The notes below the pieces were generated by a model. The model was not told where the DNA came from. It did no database searches and saw only the letters and a list, made by a program, of their open reading frames with translations. From contig CAYMKL010000153.1 in NCBI GenBank assembly GCA_964390805.1, positions 1-15,165 on the forward strand: a stretch of 15,165 nt of DNA. The letters are read 5' to 3'. Positions 4,835 to 13,470 of the stretch are shown piece after piece; the stretch's first letter is position 1; the number at the start of each line of letters is the position of its first letter. The stretch is from CAYMKL01 sp964390805. GTDB lineage: Bacteria > Chloroflexota > Anaerolineae > VGOG01. The translations under genes and the position numbers were made by a program.

Positions 4835-7800
4835 ATGACAAGCAAACCACAAAACCTATGGCGTGAATTGACCGCGCCGCGTGCCACCGATGAGCATGAG
4901 GCACGGCGAGAATACTTCGTGAACGTGATCTTGGTGGGCGCTGGCGCGATTGACTTTGTCTATTCTCTGGTGACAGCGCTGGCTTACTGTACCATGACGG
5001 GAGTGCCGCTGCCCACGGTCCTGGCCGGGGTGCTGGCATTGCCTGTCAGCCCACTGGGCCTATGGCTATCCCGACGGGGTCGGTGGCGTGTGGCCGCGTT
5101 GGTGCCGTTACTGACCTTGCTGGGGATAACTATATACGGCAAATACCACTTTGGCGAGTATGACGTGGCCATCGTCCTTTACGGTGCCATCGTCATCATC
5201 GCCGGAATTGTCTATGGTAGCAGAGTGGCTGCCGGTGCAACCCTGGTTAGTGTGCTCAGCTATGGAGTAGTGGGTTGGCTACAATTGGATAAGCGCCTGC
5301 CTCCTACAGGTGATGTCGGTTTACCGTCCCAGGTCATTGCCATAGGCGCCAGCCTGGGGATCATAGCCCTCTTGCAGTGGTTGTTCACCAGCCAACTGCA
5401 GGAGGCATTGCGCGAATCCCGCACCTATGCACAGGAGCTGAGCAAGCACCGCGAGCGCCTTGAGGAGTTGGTGAAAGAGCGCACCGCCGCCTTGCGCACA
5501 GCCAATGCCCAACTCCAGCAGAAGATTGTCGAGCGTGAGAAGGTGGAAGCGGAGCGGGAACGTCTGCTGGTGGCCGAGCGTGCTCAGGCCCGGCGACAGG
5601 CCGCTTTGCTGCGACTAAGCGCTGAACTTGCCGCTACGCTCGACGAGGCCGAGGTATGTCGGCGTGTGGTGAACGGCCTACGAGATACTTTGGGCCACGA
5701 TTTCGTGGCGCTCTGCCTGGTGGACGAAACTACGGGCGACCGCGTGGTGGCCGCCAGCGTCGGTTTTGTCGAGCCCCCGACCCGTATCCCGCCGGGTGAG
5801 GGCCTGAGCGAGCGGCCGCTCTTGGATGGCCAACTCCAGTACACGCCCGACGTGACCCAAGACCCTCGTTATCTCTACGGCATGGGGGGCTCCGAGGTGG
5901 ATGTGCCCGTCCGAATCGGGGGAGAAGTGGTCGGCGTGCTGATCGCCGAAAGCCGGCAGACCCAGGCGTTCAATCAGGATGATCTTGAGGTGCTCATCGC
6001 CGCCGCCCAGCAGGCCGGGCTGGCCATCGAGAAGGCTCGCCTCCTTGCTGCAGAGCGGCAGCGCGCTGACGAACTAGACGCGCTGCGCACGACCATGGCC
6101 GACATTACGACTGAACTCGATTTGTCGGCCCTGTTGCAGGTCATCGTGGAGCGGGCCGCCGGGCTGTTGGACGCCGTCGGCGGGGAGCTGGGCTTGTACG
6201 ATGAAGCCAGCCAGGAGATCCGGATCGTCGTTAGCCGTAACCTGGATCAGGACTACGTTGGCACGCGCATGGCGCTCGGCGAAGGCGCTATGGGACGTGT
6301 TGCCGAAAGCGGTGAGCCATTGATTATTGAGGATTATCGTACGTGGGAGGGACGCGCGCCACAGTATGCTGATCTTCCTGTGCACGCCAGCCTGACTGCG
6401 CCGCTTGCGGTCGGCGGTCGGCTGGTCGGTGCCATCTCCATCGCCGCTACCGACCCGGCCCGTCAGTTCGGTCCCACCGACCTGCACCTGCTCAACCTGT
6501 TCGCGCAGCAGGCTGCCGTCGCCATCGAGAACGCGCGCCTCTTCGAAGCCGAGCAGCGCCGCGCAGAGCAATTCCGGGTGATCAGTGAGGTGGGTCGCCG
6601 CATCACGTCCATTTTGGCTGTTGATGAGTTGCTGGGGGAGATCGCCCGCTTGCTCAAAGAGAACCTGGGATACTACCTGGTCGGTATTGGGCTGATCGAG
6701 GGTGATGAACTGATCTTCAAGGCAGGGGCTGGAGCCGTCTGGGAGATCCCTGGATTTCAGCCTCCGCGCCTCAAGGTGGGTCAGGAAGGGATCACTGGCT
6801 GGGTGGCACAGAGCGGCCAGCCGCTGCTGGTGCCCGACCTGAGCCAGGAGTCGCGATACTACTCCCTGCCCCAGGCCAGCGAGATGCAGTCGGAGTTGGC
6901 CGTGCCCCTGAAGCATGCCCTGAGTTCTGCCGAAGGGGCGAAGGAAGCCGTCATCGGCGTGTTGCACGTCCAGAGCGACCGCCTGAGCGCCTTTGACGAG
7001 AGCGACGTGGTGCTGCTCCAATCGCTGGCTCACCAGGCTGCCATCGCCATCGAGAACGCCCGGCTGTTTGGCGAGACGGAGCGGCGCGCGGCAGAAATGG
7101 CTACGCTGACCGAGGTCGGCCAGGCGTTGTCGTCCACACTGCGCGTTGATGAGGTGCTCCAACTCATCTACGAGCAAACCCGGCGCGTGATGTATGCCGA
7201 AGACATGATCATCGGGTTCTACTACGAAGCACACCACGAATTCGAATGTGTCTTCAGCACTAACCCAGACGACGTCACTGTTGGCACACGCTTCCCAGCC
7301 GACGCCGGTGTGACAGGCTATGTCATCAAACACTGCAAATCATTCTTGGCTCCAGACAACGTAGTTGAGCGTATACGTGAGCTGGGAATAGAACCCATCG
7401 GCCAACCATCGGCGTCGGGGCTGGTTGTGCCTATGCTGAGGGGCGAGCGTGTGCTGGGTGTGATCGTTCTCCAGCATTACACCATCCCCAACGTCTACGA
7501 TGAGTCCCATCAGGTCTTGTTGGAGACCGTCGCCAGCCAGGCGGCCATCGCCATTGAGAACGCCCGATTATACGATCAGGCGCAGCGAGAGATCGCCGAG
7601 CGCGAGCGGGCAGAGGAAGAGTTGCGGGAGTACCAGGAGCACCTGGAGGAACTGGTGGAGGAGCGTACCGCCGATTTGCGAGAAAGCGAGGAGCGATACC
7701 GCACTCTGTTTGACGGCGTTCCGGTGGGACTCTACCGGACCACACCGGCAGGACAGATTTTGGATGCTAGTTTGGCTGGCGTGCAGATGCTGAGCTACCC

Positions 7801-10378
7801 AAGCCGAGAAGAGCTGCTGGCGATTGGCTCAACCAGCCTCTACGTGGATCCCGAAGAGCGTGTGCGGTGGCAGGCGTTGATGGAACGAGAGGGAGTCGTG
7901 CGCGATTTTGAAACCCAAATGTACAAGCACGATGGCACAGTCATCTGGGTCAACAACACTGCGCGGGCCGTTAGAGATGAAGGGGGCCGGGTGCTGTACT
8001 ACGAAGGAAGCCTGGAGGACATCACCGAACGCAAACGAGCGGAGGCGGAGTTGCAGAAGTACCAGGAGCACCTGGAGGAACTGGTGGAAGAGCGCACCGC
8101 TGAACTGCGGGAAAGCGAACAACGGTACCGCACCCTGTTTGACGGTGTCCCGGTGGGGCTCTACCGCACCACGCCAGCAGGGCAGATCCTGGATGCCAAT
8201 CTGGCTGCGGTGCAGATGCTAGGTTACCCCAGTCGGAATGATCTGCTGGCGACCAGCACGATCAGCCTCTTCGCCGACCCCATGGAGGCTGCGCGGGCGA
8301 GAGTGTTGCTCGACAAGGGAGAGATCGTGCGCGATTTTGAAATGCGACTGAACAGGTATGACAACACAGTCATCTGGGCCAACTACGCCGCGCGAGCCGT
8401 CAGAGACGAAGGTGGTCGGGTTCTGCACTACGAAGGGAGCATGGAGGACATCACCGAGCGCAAGGGATTCGAGGAGGAAATCCGCCGGCAAAAGGAATAC
8501 TTCGAAGCTCTCTTCGTGAACAGTCCGGCTGCTGCGTTGACCGCCGACCTGGACGCGAAGGTTGTCTCCTGGAATCCGATGGCAGAAAAGCTATTTGGGT
8601 ATACCCAGGAAGAGGCCATTGGCCAGAATGTGGATGATCTGGTGGCCAATGATCCCAGGATTCGGGAAGAAGCGCTGGATTACACCAAGCAGGCATTCAG
8701 GGAGGGCCGCGCTCAAGTCACAACAAGACGTACCCGCAAAGACGGCTCCTTGGTAGATGTAGAAGTACGGGCCTTGCCGGTCGTCGTGGCCGGGGAGATG
8801 GTCGCGTATATCGCCATCTATCACGATATCAGCGAGCTTCAGCAAGCCCGCCGGGCGGCCGAGGCCGCCAATCAGGCCAAGAGCGCGTTTCTGGCCAATA
8901 TGAGCCACGAGCTGCGCACTCCGCTCAACGCCATTGTCGGCTTCACCCGGCTGGTCAAGCGGCGCTCCAAGGACGTCCTACCGCAGAAGCAACTCGACAA
9001 CCTGGACAAAGTCCTGGTCAGTGCCGACCACCTCTTGGGACTGATCAACGATGTCCTTGACCTCTCCAAGATCGAGGCCGGGCGGACAGAGGTCCAGCCC
9101 GTTACGTTCAGCCTGGAGCCGCTGATTGACGCCTGCCTACAGACAATGCGCCCACTGGTCAAGAGCGAGCAGTTGCGTCTGGTAAGAGAGATTGAGGCGG
9201 ACTTGTCCACGCTTTTCACCGACCGGGACAAAGTACGACAGATCCTGATCAACCTGCTGAGCAACGCCCTCAAGTTTACCGAGGAAGGCGCGGTCACCGT
9301 CACTGCCCAACGGCGAGGCGAGACGATCGCCCTCGCCGTGGCGGATACCGGTATCGGCATACCAGAGGAGGCATTGGAGCGCATCTTCGAAGAATTCCAG
9401 CAGCTCGACGATGGTACCACCCGGAAGTACGGTGGCACCGGCTTGGGCCTGTCCATCAGCCGCCACCTGGCCCGACTCTTGGGTGGCGATATAACGGTGG
9501 AAAGCGAGGTCGGGGTGGGCTCCACCTTCACTGTCACCCTGCCCATCCGCTATACTGTCACCCCACGAGCAACCATCGCTGCGCCCCTTTCCCAAGCGCC
9601 ATCGGAAACGACAACCACGCAACCAGAAGACGGGCCAGTCGTGTTGGCCATTGACGACGACCCGAACGTGATATACCTCTTGCAGGAGAACCTGGCCGAA
9701 GCGGGGTATCGCGTGGTTGGAGCGACCAGGGGCGAGGAAGGTGTACGGAAAGCGCGGGAAATCAGGCCACTTGCGATCATACTGGACATTCTGATGTCCC
9801 CCAAGGACGGCTGGCAAGTGCTGCACGAGCTGAAGGCAGATGCGACCACGCGAGACATTCCCGTCGTTGTACTGTCCATTGTGGACAACAGAGAGCTGGG
9901 CTATCGGCTGGGGGCTTTTGACTACTTGGTGAAGCCTTTCGACCGCGAGGCGATCCTGAGCACTTTGTCCCGCATCGCTCCGGTCGAGGCAGCGCCTGCT
10001 CAGGTTCGTCTCTTGGTGGTGGATGACGACCCAAAAGTAGTGGATTTGGTGAGCCAGCTCCTGGAAGGCGAGGCGTACGACATCCAGTCGGCCGCGGACG
10101 GCCAGGAAGCGTTAGAAACCGTTTCTCGGCAGTGTCCCGACATCATCTTGTTGGACCTCCTGATGCCTCGGCTGGACGGCTTTGGCGTGATCGAACAGCT
10201 CCGACAGTGTCCTGAACGTGGCGACATTCCCATCGTCGTGCTGACAGCCAAGACGCTAGCCGCTGACGAGCTAGCTCAGCTCCAGCAACGCGTCTCGACA
10301 GTTATTCAGAAGCACGCTCTGGAGCGCGAGACGCTCCTTCGTGAGCTGCAGGCCGCGCTGCAGGCATATCGCCAGTAG
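4835..10378 (+). CDS. Membrane hybrid histidine kinase: 6TM-GAF4-PAS3-HisKA-HATPase-REC2 (1847 aa)
   Basis: This sensor kinase phosphorylates itself on histidine and passes phosphate to receivers. In order: six hydrophobic segments (about 28-180), a coiled coil (about 185-250), four GAF domains (about 255-405, 410-570, 580-745 and 755-910, three ending in IENARLF/Y), a coiled coil, two near-duplicate PAS domains (about 950-1065 and 1093-1210), a third PAS (about 1218-1330), HisKA with the H-box MSHELRTPLN (H1358), and HATPase with the N-box (LINLLSNALKF, about 1468), G1 (DTGIGIP) and G2 (GGTGLGLSI) motifs. Receiver 1 has phospho-acceptor D1651 and KPF; receiver 2 has D1774 and a QK in place of KP. 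All catalytic motifs are present. It has no DNA-binding output, so it must act through partners, most simply the two receiver proteins encoded just downstream. GAF3 carries a short repeat-like insertion. Ligands of the GAF and PAS domains are unknown. Confidence 0.93.
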   Translation: MTSKPQNLWRELTAPRATDEHEARREYFVNVILVGAGAIDFVYSLVTALAYCTMTGVPLPTVLAGVLALPVSPLGLWLSRRGRWRVAALVPLLTLLGITIYGKYHFGEYDVAIVLYGAIVIIAGIVYGSRVAAGATLVSVLSYGVVGWLQLDKRLPPTGDVGLPSQVIAIGASLGIIALLQWLFTSQLQEALRESRTYAQELSKHRERLEELVKERTAALRTANAQLQQKIVEREKVEAERERLLVAERAQARRQAALLRLSAELAATLDEAEVCRRVVNGLRDTLGHDFVALCLVDETTGDRVVAASVGFVEPPTRIPPGEGLSERPLLDGQLQYTPDVTQDPRYLYGMGGSEVDVPVRIGGEVVGVLIAESRQTQAFNQDDLEVLIAAAQQAGLAIEKARLLAAERQRADELDALRTTMADITTELDLSALLQVIVERAAGLLDAVGGELGLYDEASQEIRIVVSRNLDQDYVGTRMALGEGAMGRVAESGEPLIIEDYRTWEGRAPQYADLPVHASLTAPLAVGGRLVGAISIAATDPARQFGPTDLHLLNLFAQQAAVAIENARLFEAEQRRAEQFRVISEVGRRITSILAVDELLGEIARLLKENLGYYLVGIGLIEGDELIFKAGAGAVWEIPGFQPPRLKVGQEGITGWVAQSGQPLLVPDLSQESRYYSLPQASEMQSELAVPLKHALSSAEGAKEAVIGVLHVQSDRLSAFDESDVVLLQSLAHQAAIAIENARLFGETERRAAEMATLTEVGQALSSTLRVDEVLQLIYEQTRRVMYAEDMIIGFYYEAHHEFECVFSTNPDDVTVGTRFPADAGVTGYVIKHCKSFLAPDNVVERIRELGIEPIGQPSASGLVVPMLRGERVLGVIVLQHYTIPNVYDESHQVLLETVASQAAIAIENARLYDQAQREIAERERAEEELREYQEHLEELVEERTADLRESEERYRTLFDGVPVGLYRTTPAGQILDASLAGVQMLSYPSREELLAIGSTSLYVDPEERVRWQALMEREGVVRDFETQMYKHDGTVIWVNNTARAVRDEGGRVLYYEGSLEDITERKRAEAELQKYQEHLEELVEERTAELRESEQRYRTLFDGVPVGLYRTTPAGQILDANLAAVQMLGYPSRNDLLATSTISLFADPMEAARARVLLDKGEIVRDFEMRLNRYDNTVIWANYAARAVRDEGGRVLHYEGSMEDITERKGFEEEIRRQKEYFEALFVNSPAAALTADLDAKVVSWNPMAEKLFGYTQEEAIGQNVDDLVANDPRIREEALDYTKQAFREGRAQVTTRRTRKDGSLVDVEVRALPVVVAGEMVAYIAIYHDISELQQARRAAEAANQAKSAFLANMSHELRTPLNAIVGFTRLVKRRSKDVLPQKQLDNLDKVLVSADHLLGLINDVLDLSKIEAGRTEVQPVTFSLEPLIDACLQTMRPLVKSEQLRLVREIEADLSTLFTDRDKVRQILINLLSNALKFTEEGAVTVTAQRRGETIALAVADTGIGIPEEALERIFEEFQQLDDGTTRKYGGTGLGLSISRHLARLLGGDITVESEVGVGSTFTVTLPIRYTVTPRATIAAPLSQAPSETTTTQPEDGPVVLAIDDDPNVIYLLQENLAEAGYRVVGATRGEEGVRKAREIRPLAIILDILMSPKDGWQVLHELKADATTRDIPVVVLSIVDNRELGYRLGAFDYLVKPFDREAILSTLSRIAPVEAAPAQVRLLVVDDDPKVVDLVSQLLEGEAYDIQSAADGQEALETVSRQCPDIILLDLLMPRLDGFGVIEQLRQCPERGDIPIVVLTAKTLAADELAQLQQRVSTVIQKHALERETLLRELQAALQAYRQ
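6917..6938 (+). repeat. Dispersed-repeat-like insertion inside the third GAF domain
   Basis: The segment starts CCCTGAG and ends CGAAGGGG and is translated as HALSSAEGAKEA within GAF3, between VPLK and VIGVLHVQS. Other GAF domains of this protein have only a few residues at that turn (LAVGGRLVGAIS). It resembles, from memory, a short repeat (CCCTGAG...TCGAAGGG) scattered through many environmental bacterial genomes. It keeps the reading frame. Confidence 0.45.
7631..8488 (+). repeat. Tandem duplication of a coiled-coil plus PAS module (429-bp period)
   Basis: The two units start at 7631 and 8060, exactly 429 bases (143 codons) apart. Both begin YQEHLEELVEERTA and share long identical runs such as RYRTLFDGVPVGLYRTTPAG and ARAVRDEGGRVL, with drift concentrated in the middle. 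The DNA is also similar, so this is a true internal duplication. Confidence 0.85.
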
Positions 10379-10400
10379 TTAGGACCGAAAGGATGAGCCT

Positions 10401-10769
10401 ATGAAACGAATCCTGGTTGTGGAAGACAACGAGCTCAACATGGACCTCCTCGTGCAGCTTTTGGAGGACGAGTACGAGGTGCTGACGGCCATGGACGGAG
10501 CAGACGGGATCGAGTTGGCCGAACGGGAACGGCCCGACCTCATTCTCATGGACCTCTCACTGCCGGTGATGGACGGGTGGGAGGCGACACGTCGTCTCAA
10601 AGCGAACGATGATCTCAAGCACATACCAGTCATCGCGCTGACGGCCCATGCCATGATGGGGGACGAAGCGAAGGCGCGAGCGTGCGGTTGCGATGACTAT
10701 CTGGCCAAACCGCTCGACGAAGACCTCTTGTTTGAGAAACTGGATCGGTTTTTGGGAGTCGGGGCATGA
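10401..10769 (+). CDS. Single-domain response regulator, CheY/DivK-like (122 aa)
   Basis: This is a stand-alone receiver domain with no output module. The acidic pocket is E8-D9, the phospho-acceptor is D51 (ILMDLSLP), the switch residue is T81 (ALTAHAM), and the conserved lysine is K103 (LAKPL), so it should accept phosphate from a histidine kinase. The start ATG has AAAGGA upstream at a good distance and lies only 22 bases after the kinase stop. Its stop overlaps the start of the next gene (ATGA). As part of the kinase operon, it probably carries phosphate or allosteric signal between the hybrid kinase and another component. Of the known types it looks most like DivK/Spo0F-style shuttle receivers. 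Confidence 0.92.
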   Translation: MKRILVVEDNELNMDLLVQLLEDEYEVLTAMDGADGIELAERERPDLILMDLSLPVMDGWEATRRLKANDDLKHIPVIALTAHAMMGDEAKARACGCDDYLAKPLDEDLLFEKLDRFLGVGA

Positions 10770-11929
10770 TGGAAGAGCGAGCGAGAATACTCATAGTAGA
10801 CGACGAGCCGTTCAACGTTGATTACCTGGAGCAAGAACTGGAGGACCTCGATTGCGATACGGTGAGCGCTCAAAATGGGCGGGAGGCGCTGGAGCAGGTC
10901 GCCGCGGAAGCCCCCGACGTGGTTCTACTGGACATCATGATGCCAGAGATGGACGGATTCGAGGTGCTGGCCCATCTGAAGGCCGACGAGACGTGGCGAG
11001 ACATCCCGGTCATCGTCATTTCTGCGCTAGACGACATGCGAAGTGTCGTCAAGGGCATCGAGATGGGGGCGGAGGACTATCTGTCCAAGCCGTTCGACCC
11101 GGTGCTGCTGAAAGCGCGGATTGGCGCCTGCTTGGAGAAGAAGCGGCTGCGCGATCGGGAAGTGCGATATCTGCAACGAATCAACCAGGAGTTGGCTCTG
11201 GCCTGGCAGATACAGTCTGGATTTCTGCCTCCCGAAATGCCGGCTATCCCTGGCTGGCAACTGGCGGCGAAGCTGAAACCATCCAGAGAGACGTCCGGCG
11301 ATTTCTACGATCTCATACCCTTACCGAACGGGCGACTAGGGATAGTGATCGCCGATGTGGCCGACAAAGGGATGGGAGCAGCGCTATTCATGGTCCTGAG
11401 CCGGACGCTCATCCGCACCTACACCACCCAGTACCACGCGCAACCGGACCTCGTGTTCGAAGCTACTAATCGGCGCATCCTGGCGGACACAGATACAAAC
11501 CAATTCGTCACCGTCTTTTACGGCATCCTCGATCCGGCCGCTGGCACTTTGACCTATTGCAATGCCGGACACGTCCCACCATATCTTCTCAGCGTACAAA
11601 GCGGCAAAGCGGTTCAAACGCTCCGCAGAACGGGGCTACCCTTGGGCATACTCGAGGATGCGGCCTGGGAGCAGGGCACTGTCCAGTTTGCTCCCGGCGA
11701 CGCCTTGGTGCTCTATACCGACGGCGTCACCGATGCGGGGGATGAGAAAGGGGCATTCTTCGGCCAGGAGAGGCTGCTGGAGGTGGCGGAAGCCAACCGG
11801 GGGCAATCGGCTCAAGATGTGCAAGTGGCTCTTCTGGCTGAGGTTCACGAATTCGTGGGCGACGCGCCCCAGTTTGATGACATCGCCTTGATGGTCGTCG
11901 TTAGAAGCTCGGCAGCAGAAACTCAGTGA
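10766..11929 (+). CDS. Receiver-PP2C serine phosphatase, RsbU/SpoIIE-like (387 aa)
   Basis: This is a response regulator whose output is a metal-dependent serine phosphatase. The receiver (about 5-125) has D12/D13, phospho-acceptor D56 (VLLDIMMP), S86 and K108 (LSKPF). A linker helix (about 130-165; REVRYLQRINQELALAWQIQSGFLPP) is the usual switch segment. The phosphatase core shows SGDFYD (177-182), IADVADKGMGAA (with D197), YTDGVTD (D319, D323) and QFDDIAL (D371, D372), so the metal ligands are present. Its family dephosphorylates anti-sigma-factor antagonists (RsbV/SpoIIAA type), releasing a sigma factor. No antagonist or anti-sigma kinase is encoded here, so the target lies elsewhere. The ATGA overlap with the preceding receiver gene implies coupled translation; GGGAG precedes the start. 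Confidence 0.92.
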   Translation: MMEERARILIVDDEPFNVDYLEQELEDLDCDTVSAQNGREALEQVAAEAPDVVLLDIMMPEMDGFEVLAHLKADETWRDIPVIVISALDDMRSVVKGIEMGAEDYLSKPFDPVLLKARIGACLEKKRLRDREVRYLQRINQELALAWQIQSGFLPPEMPAIPGWQLAAKLKPSRETSGDFYDLIPLPNGRLGIVIADVADKGMGAALFMVLSRTLIRTYTTQYHAQPDLVFEATNRRILADTDTNQFVTVFYGILDPAAGTLTYCNAGHVPPYLLSVQSGKAVQTLRRTGLPLGILEDAAWEQGTVQFAPGDALVLYTDGVTDAGDEKGAFFGQERLLEVAEANRGQSAQDVQVALLAEVHEFVGDAPQFDDIALMVVVRSSAAETQ

Positions 11930-12002
11930 TCTGAGCTACAGTTCTTTAGAAAGACATTGCCGCCGAGCGCGTGCGGGGAATAGCAAAGACAACCAACACG
12001 TT

Positions 12003-12033
12003 GGTCGTGCTGCGGAAGCAAGTATTCTTACTG
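12003..12033 (+). repeat. Third copy of the intron-like core motif
   Basis: TGCGGAAGCAAGTATTCTT (12011-12029) matches the core of the fragment at 2683 in 16 of 19 positions, all three differences being transitions. A small hairpin ACCAA-CACG-TTGGT (11992-12005) sits just before it, as a hairpin also does in the 2660 copy. No domain V or VI follows. It may be a shorter remnant of the same intron end. The match is too short to be certain. Confidence 0.4.
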
Positions 12034-12073
12034 GATTCTGCCCTACTTCATTTTATAAAGATTTTCCCATGGC

Positions 12074-12077
12074 GGAG
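12074..12077 (+). promoter_or_regulatory. Ribosome binding site deciding the ABC-2 ATPase start
   Basis: GGAG stands six bases before ATG 12084. The upstream in-frame ATG at 12069 has no Shine-Dalgarno site, so the later start is preferred. Confidence 0.6.
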
Positions 12078-12083
12078 AAAGGG

Positions 12084-13454
12084 ATGACTGAGCACCCGCT
12101 GAGAGACAGGATTCGCCACTTCACCTACAATGCCCAGGCAACCGAGTTCACCACGATGATGGCAGCCTTTGCTATGATCATCGTGATAGAAGGCGCCTGC
12201 TACACTGTTGTCTTTTTGTTTCTGGCCCACGGCCTCGTCAGAGGAATCTGCATAGGGGCGGCAGTGATCGTCAACGTTCTAGGTCTTCTGTTCATATTCT
12301 CACCTCTTCTCACCAAACATGCCCTCACCGCCCGTAGTCTCACTCTCCACCTCGGCCATGGGTTCAAGGCCGTCATCCCACGAGACGAAATCAGGTCGGT
12401 GGAAAGCATAGACATGATACTGCCCGGCATCCCCGGCCGGGTTGCCTATAATCGGTCTAAGGACATGCTGGTCGCTGCCACGAGCCGCAAAGGTCTCATC
12501 CTTATGCAACTCGTTCGCCCCCGCGTCTTCAAGATGTGGCCCTGGTCGAAATGTGAGACCAACCGGGTCTTGTTCAACGTGGACGACCCGCAAGCGTTCC
12601 TCCAGGCATTGGATGAGACCTTGCCCGAGGAATCAGAACCTTCAGGGGAAAAACACGTTGTCCCTGCAGTGCCTGACCTGCCAATGGAGACAGATGACAG
12701 TGCCATAAGAACTCGCGATCTGACCAAGTTCTATGGGCAACACATTGGCGTGGAGGACTTGAATCTGGCCGTGTCGCGAGGCGAGATCTATGGCCTGTTG
12801 GGTGTGAACGGGGCGGGCAAGACCACGACCCTCAAGATGCTCGTAGGGCTCATGCAGCCCACCCGAGGTCACGCAGAGCTTTGTGATCTGAACATCCAAA
12901 AGGAACCGGTGCGGGCCAAGGCGTGCTTGGGTTACCTGAGCGAGACGACCATCATCTATGAAAAGCTAACCGGCCGAGAGTTCCTGGAGTTCATGGCCGA
13001 GCTCCGAGGGATAGACACAGCTACGACGACGAAGAGAATCCACGAACTGTTGGTTGCCCTTGACCTCGTCGAGTGGGCTGACCAGATCATTCGCGTCTAC
13101 TCTTTCGGTATGCGTCGCAAGATCGCCCTGGCCGGGGCGGTGATCCATCACCCCGATGTGCTCATATTGGATGAGCCTTTCAGTGGATTGGATCCTAGAA
13201 GCAGTCGTAGCGTCAGGGATTATCTAAGGCAGGTGCGCCGCGAAGGGACGACGATCCTGGTGTCCACGCATAATCTGGCCATTGCCGAGGAGATCTGCGA
13301 CCGCATCGGCATCATTGATCAAGGCCATCTCATTGCCGAGGGGACAGCGCCAGAGTTGCGCCACCGGGCACAGATGGAGGGGTCCAGCTTGGAAGACGTG
13401 TTCCTTCGGTTGACGGCGGAAGCGGACAGCGCGACAGTCGTGTCTGGAACGTGA
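12084..13454 (+). CDS. ABC-2 type transporter ATPase with membrane-anchored N-terminal extension (456 aa)
   Basis: The C-terminal half is the ATPase of an ABC-2 exporter: Walker A GVNGAGKTT (240-248, K246), Q-loop region YLSETTIIYEKLTG with the glutamine replaced as is common in this group, signature YSFGMRRK (339-346), Walker B VLILDEP (D363, E364) and H396 in STHNL. The N-terminal 200 residues are not part of normal ABC-2 ATPases. Two hydrophobic helices (about 23-46 and 52-73) are followed by a soluble beta-rich part (LTARSLTLHLGHGFKAVIPRDEIRSVESID) that recalls bacterial PH-like domains, then an acidic linker. The gene is 16 bases upstream of the permease and surely co-transcribed with it. 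It powers export by that permease; the substrate is unknown. The longer start at 12069 would add five residues. Confidence 0.9.
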   Translation: MTEHPLRDRIRHFTYNAQATEFTTMMAAFAMIIVIEGACYTVVFLFLAHGLVRGICIGAAVIVNVLGLLFIFSPLLTKHALTARSLTLHLGHGFKAVIPRDEIRSVESIDMILPGIPGRVAYNRSKDMLVAATSRKGLILMQLVRPRVFKMWPWSKCETNRVLFNVDDPQAFLQALDETLPEESEPSGEKHVVPAVPDLPMETDDSAIRTRDLTKFYGQHIGVEDLNLAVSRGEIYGLLGVNGAGKTTTLKMLVGLMQPTRGHAELCDLNIQKEPVRAKACLGYLSETTIIYEKLTGREFLEFMAELRGIDTATTTKRIHELLVALDLVEWADQIIRVYSFGMRRKIALAGAVIHHPDVLILDEPFSGLDPRSSRSVRDYLRQVRREGTTILVSTHNLAIAEEICDRIGIIDQGHLIAEGTAPELRHRAQMEGSSLEDVFLRLTAEADSATVVSGT

Positions 13455-13470
13455 GAGGACGGGCAGGGCA

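Noticed and set aside
6074..7333. Long minus-strand open frame (about 419 codons) opposite the GAF domains
   Set aside because: It lies entirely antisense to clear GAF-coding sequence and shows no domain, promoter or Shine-Dalgarno site; open antisense frames are expected in GC-rich genes.
11922..11935. CTCAG-TGAT-CTGAG hairpin as terminator of the signalling operon
   Set aside because: The stem is only five base pairs, it contains the stop codon in its loop and has no proper T-run after it.
12054..12059. TATAAA as a -10 box for the ABC-2 operon
   Set aside because: No acceptable -35 box at 16-18 bases upstream.
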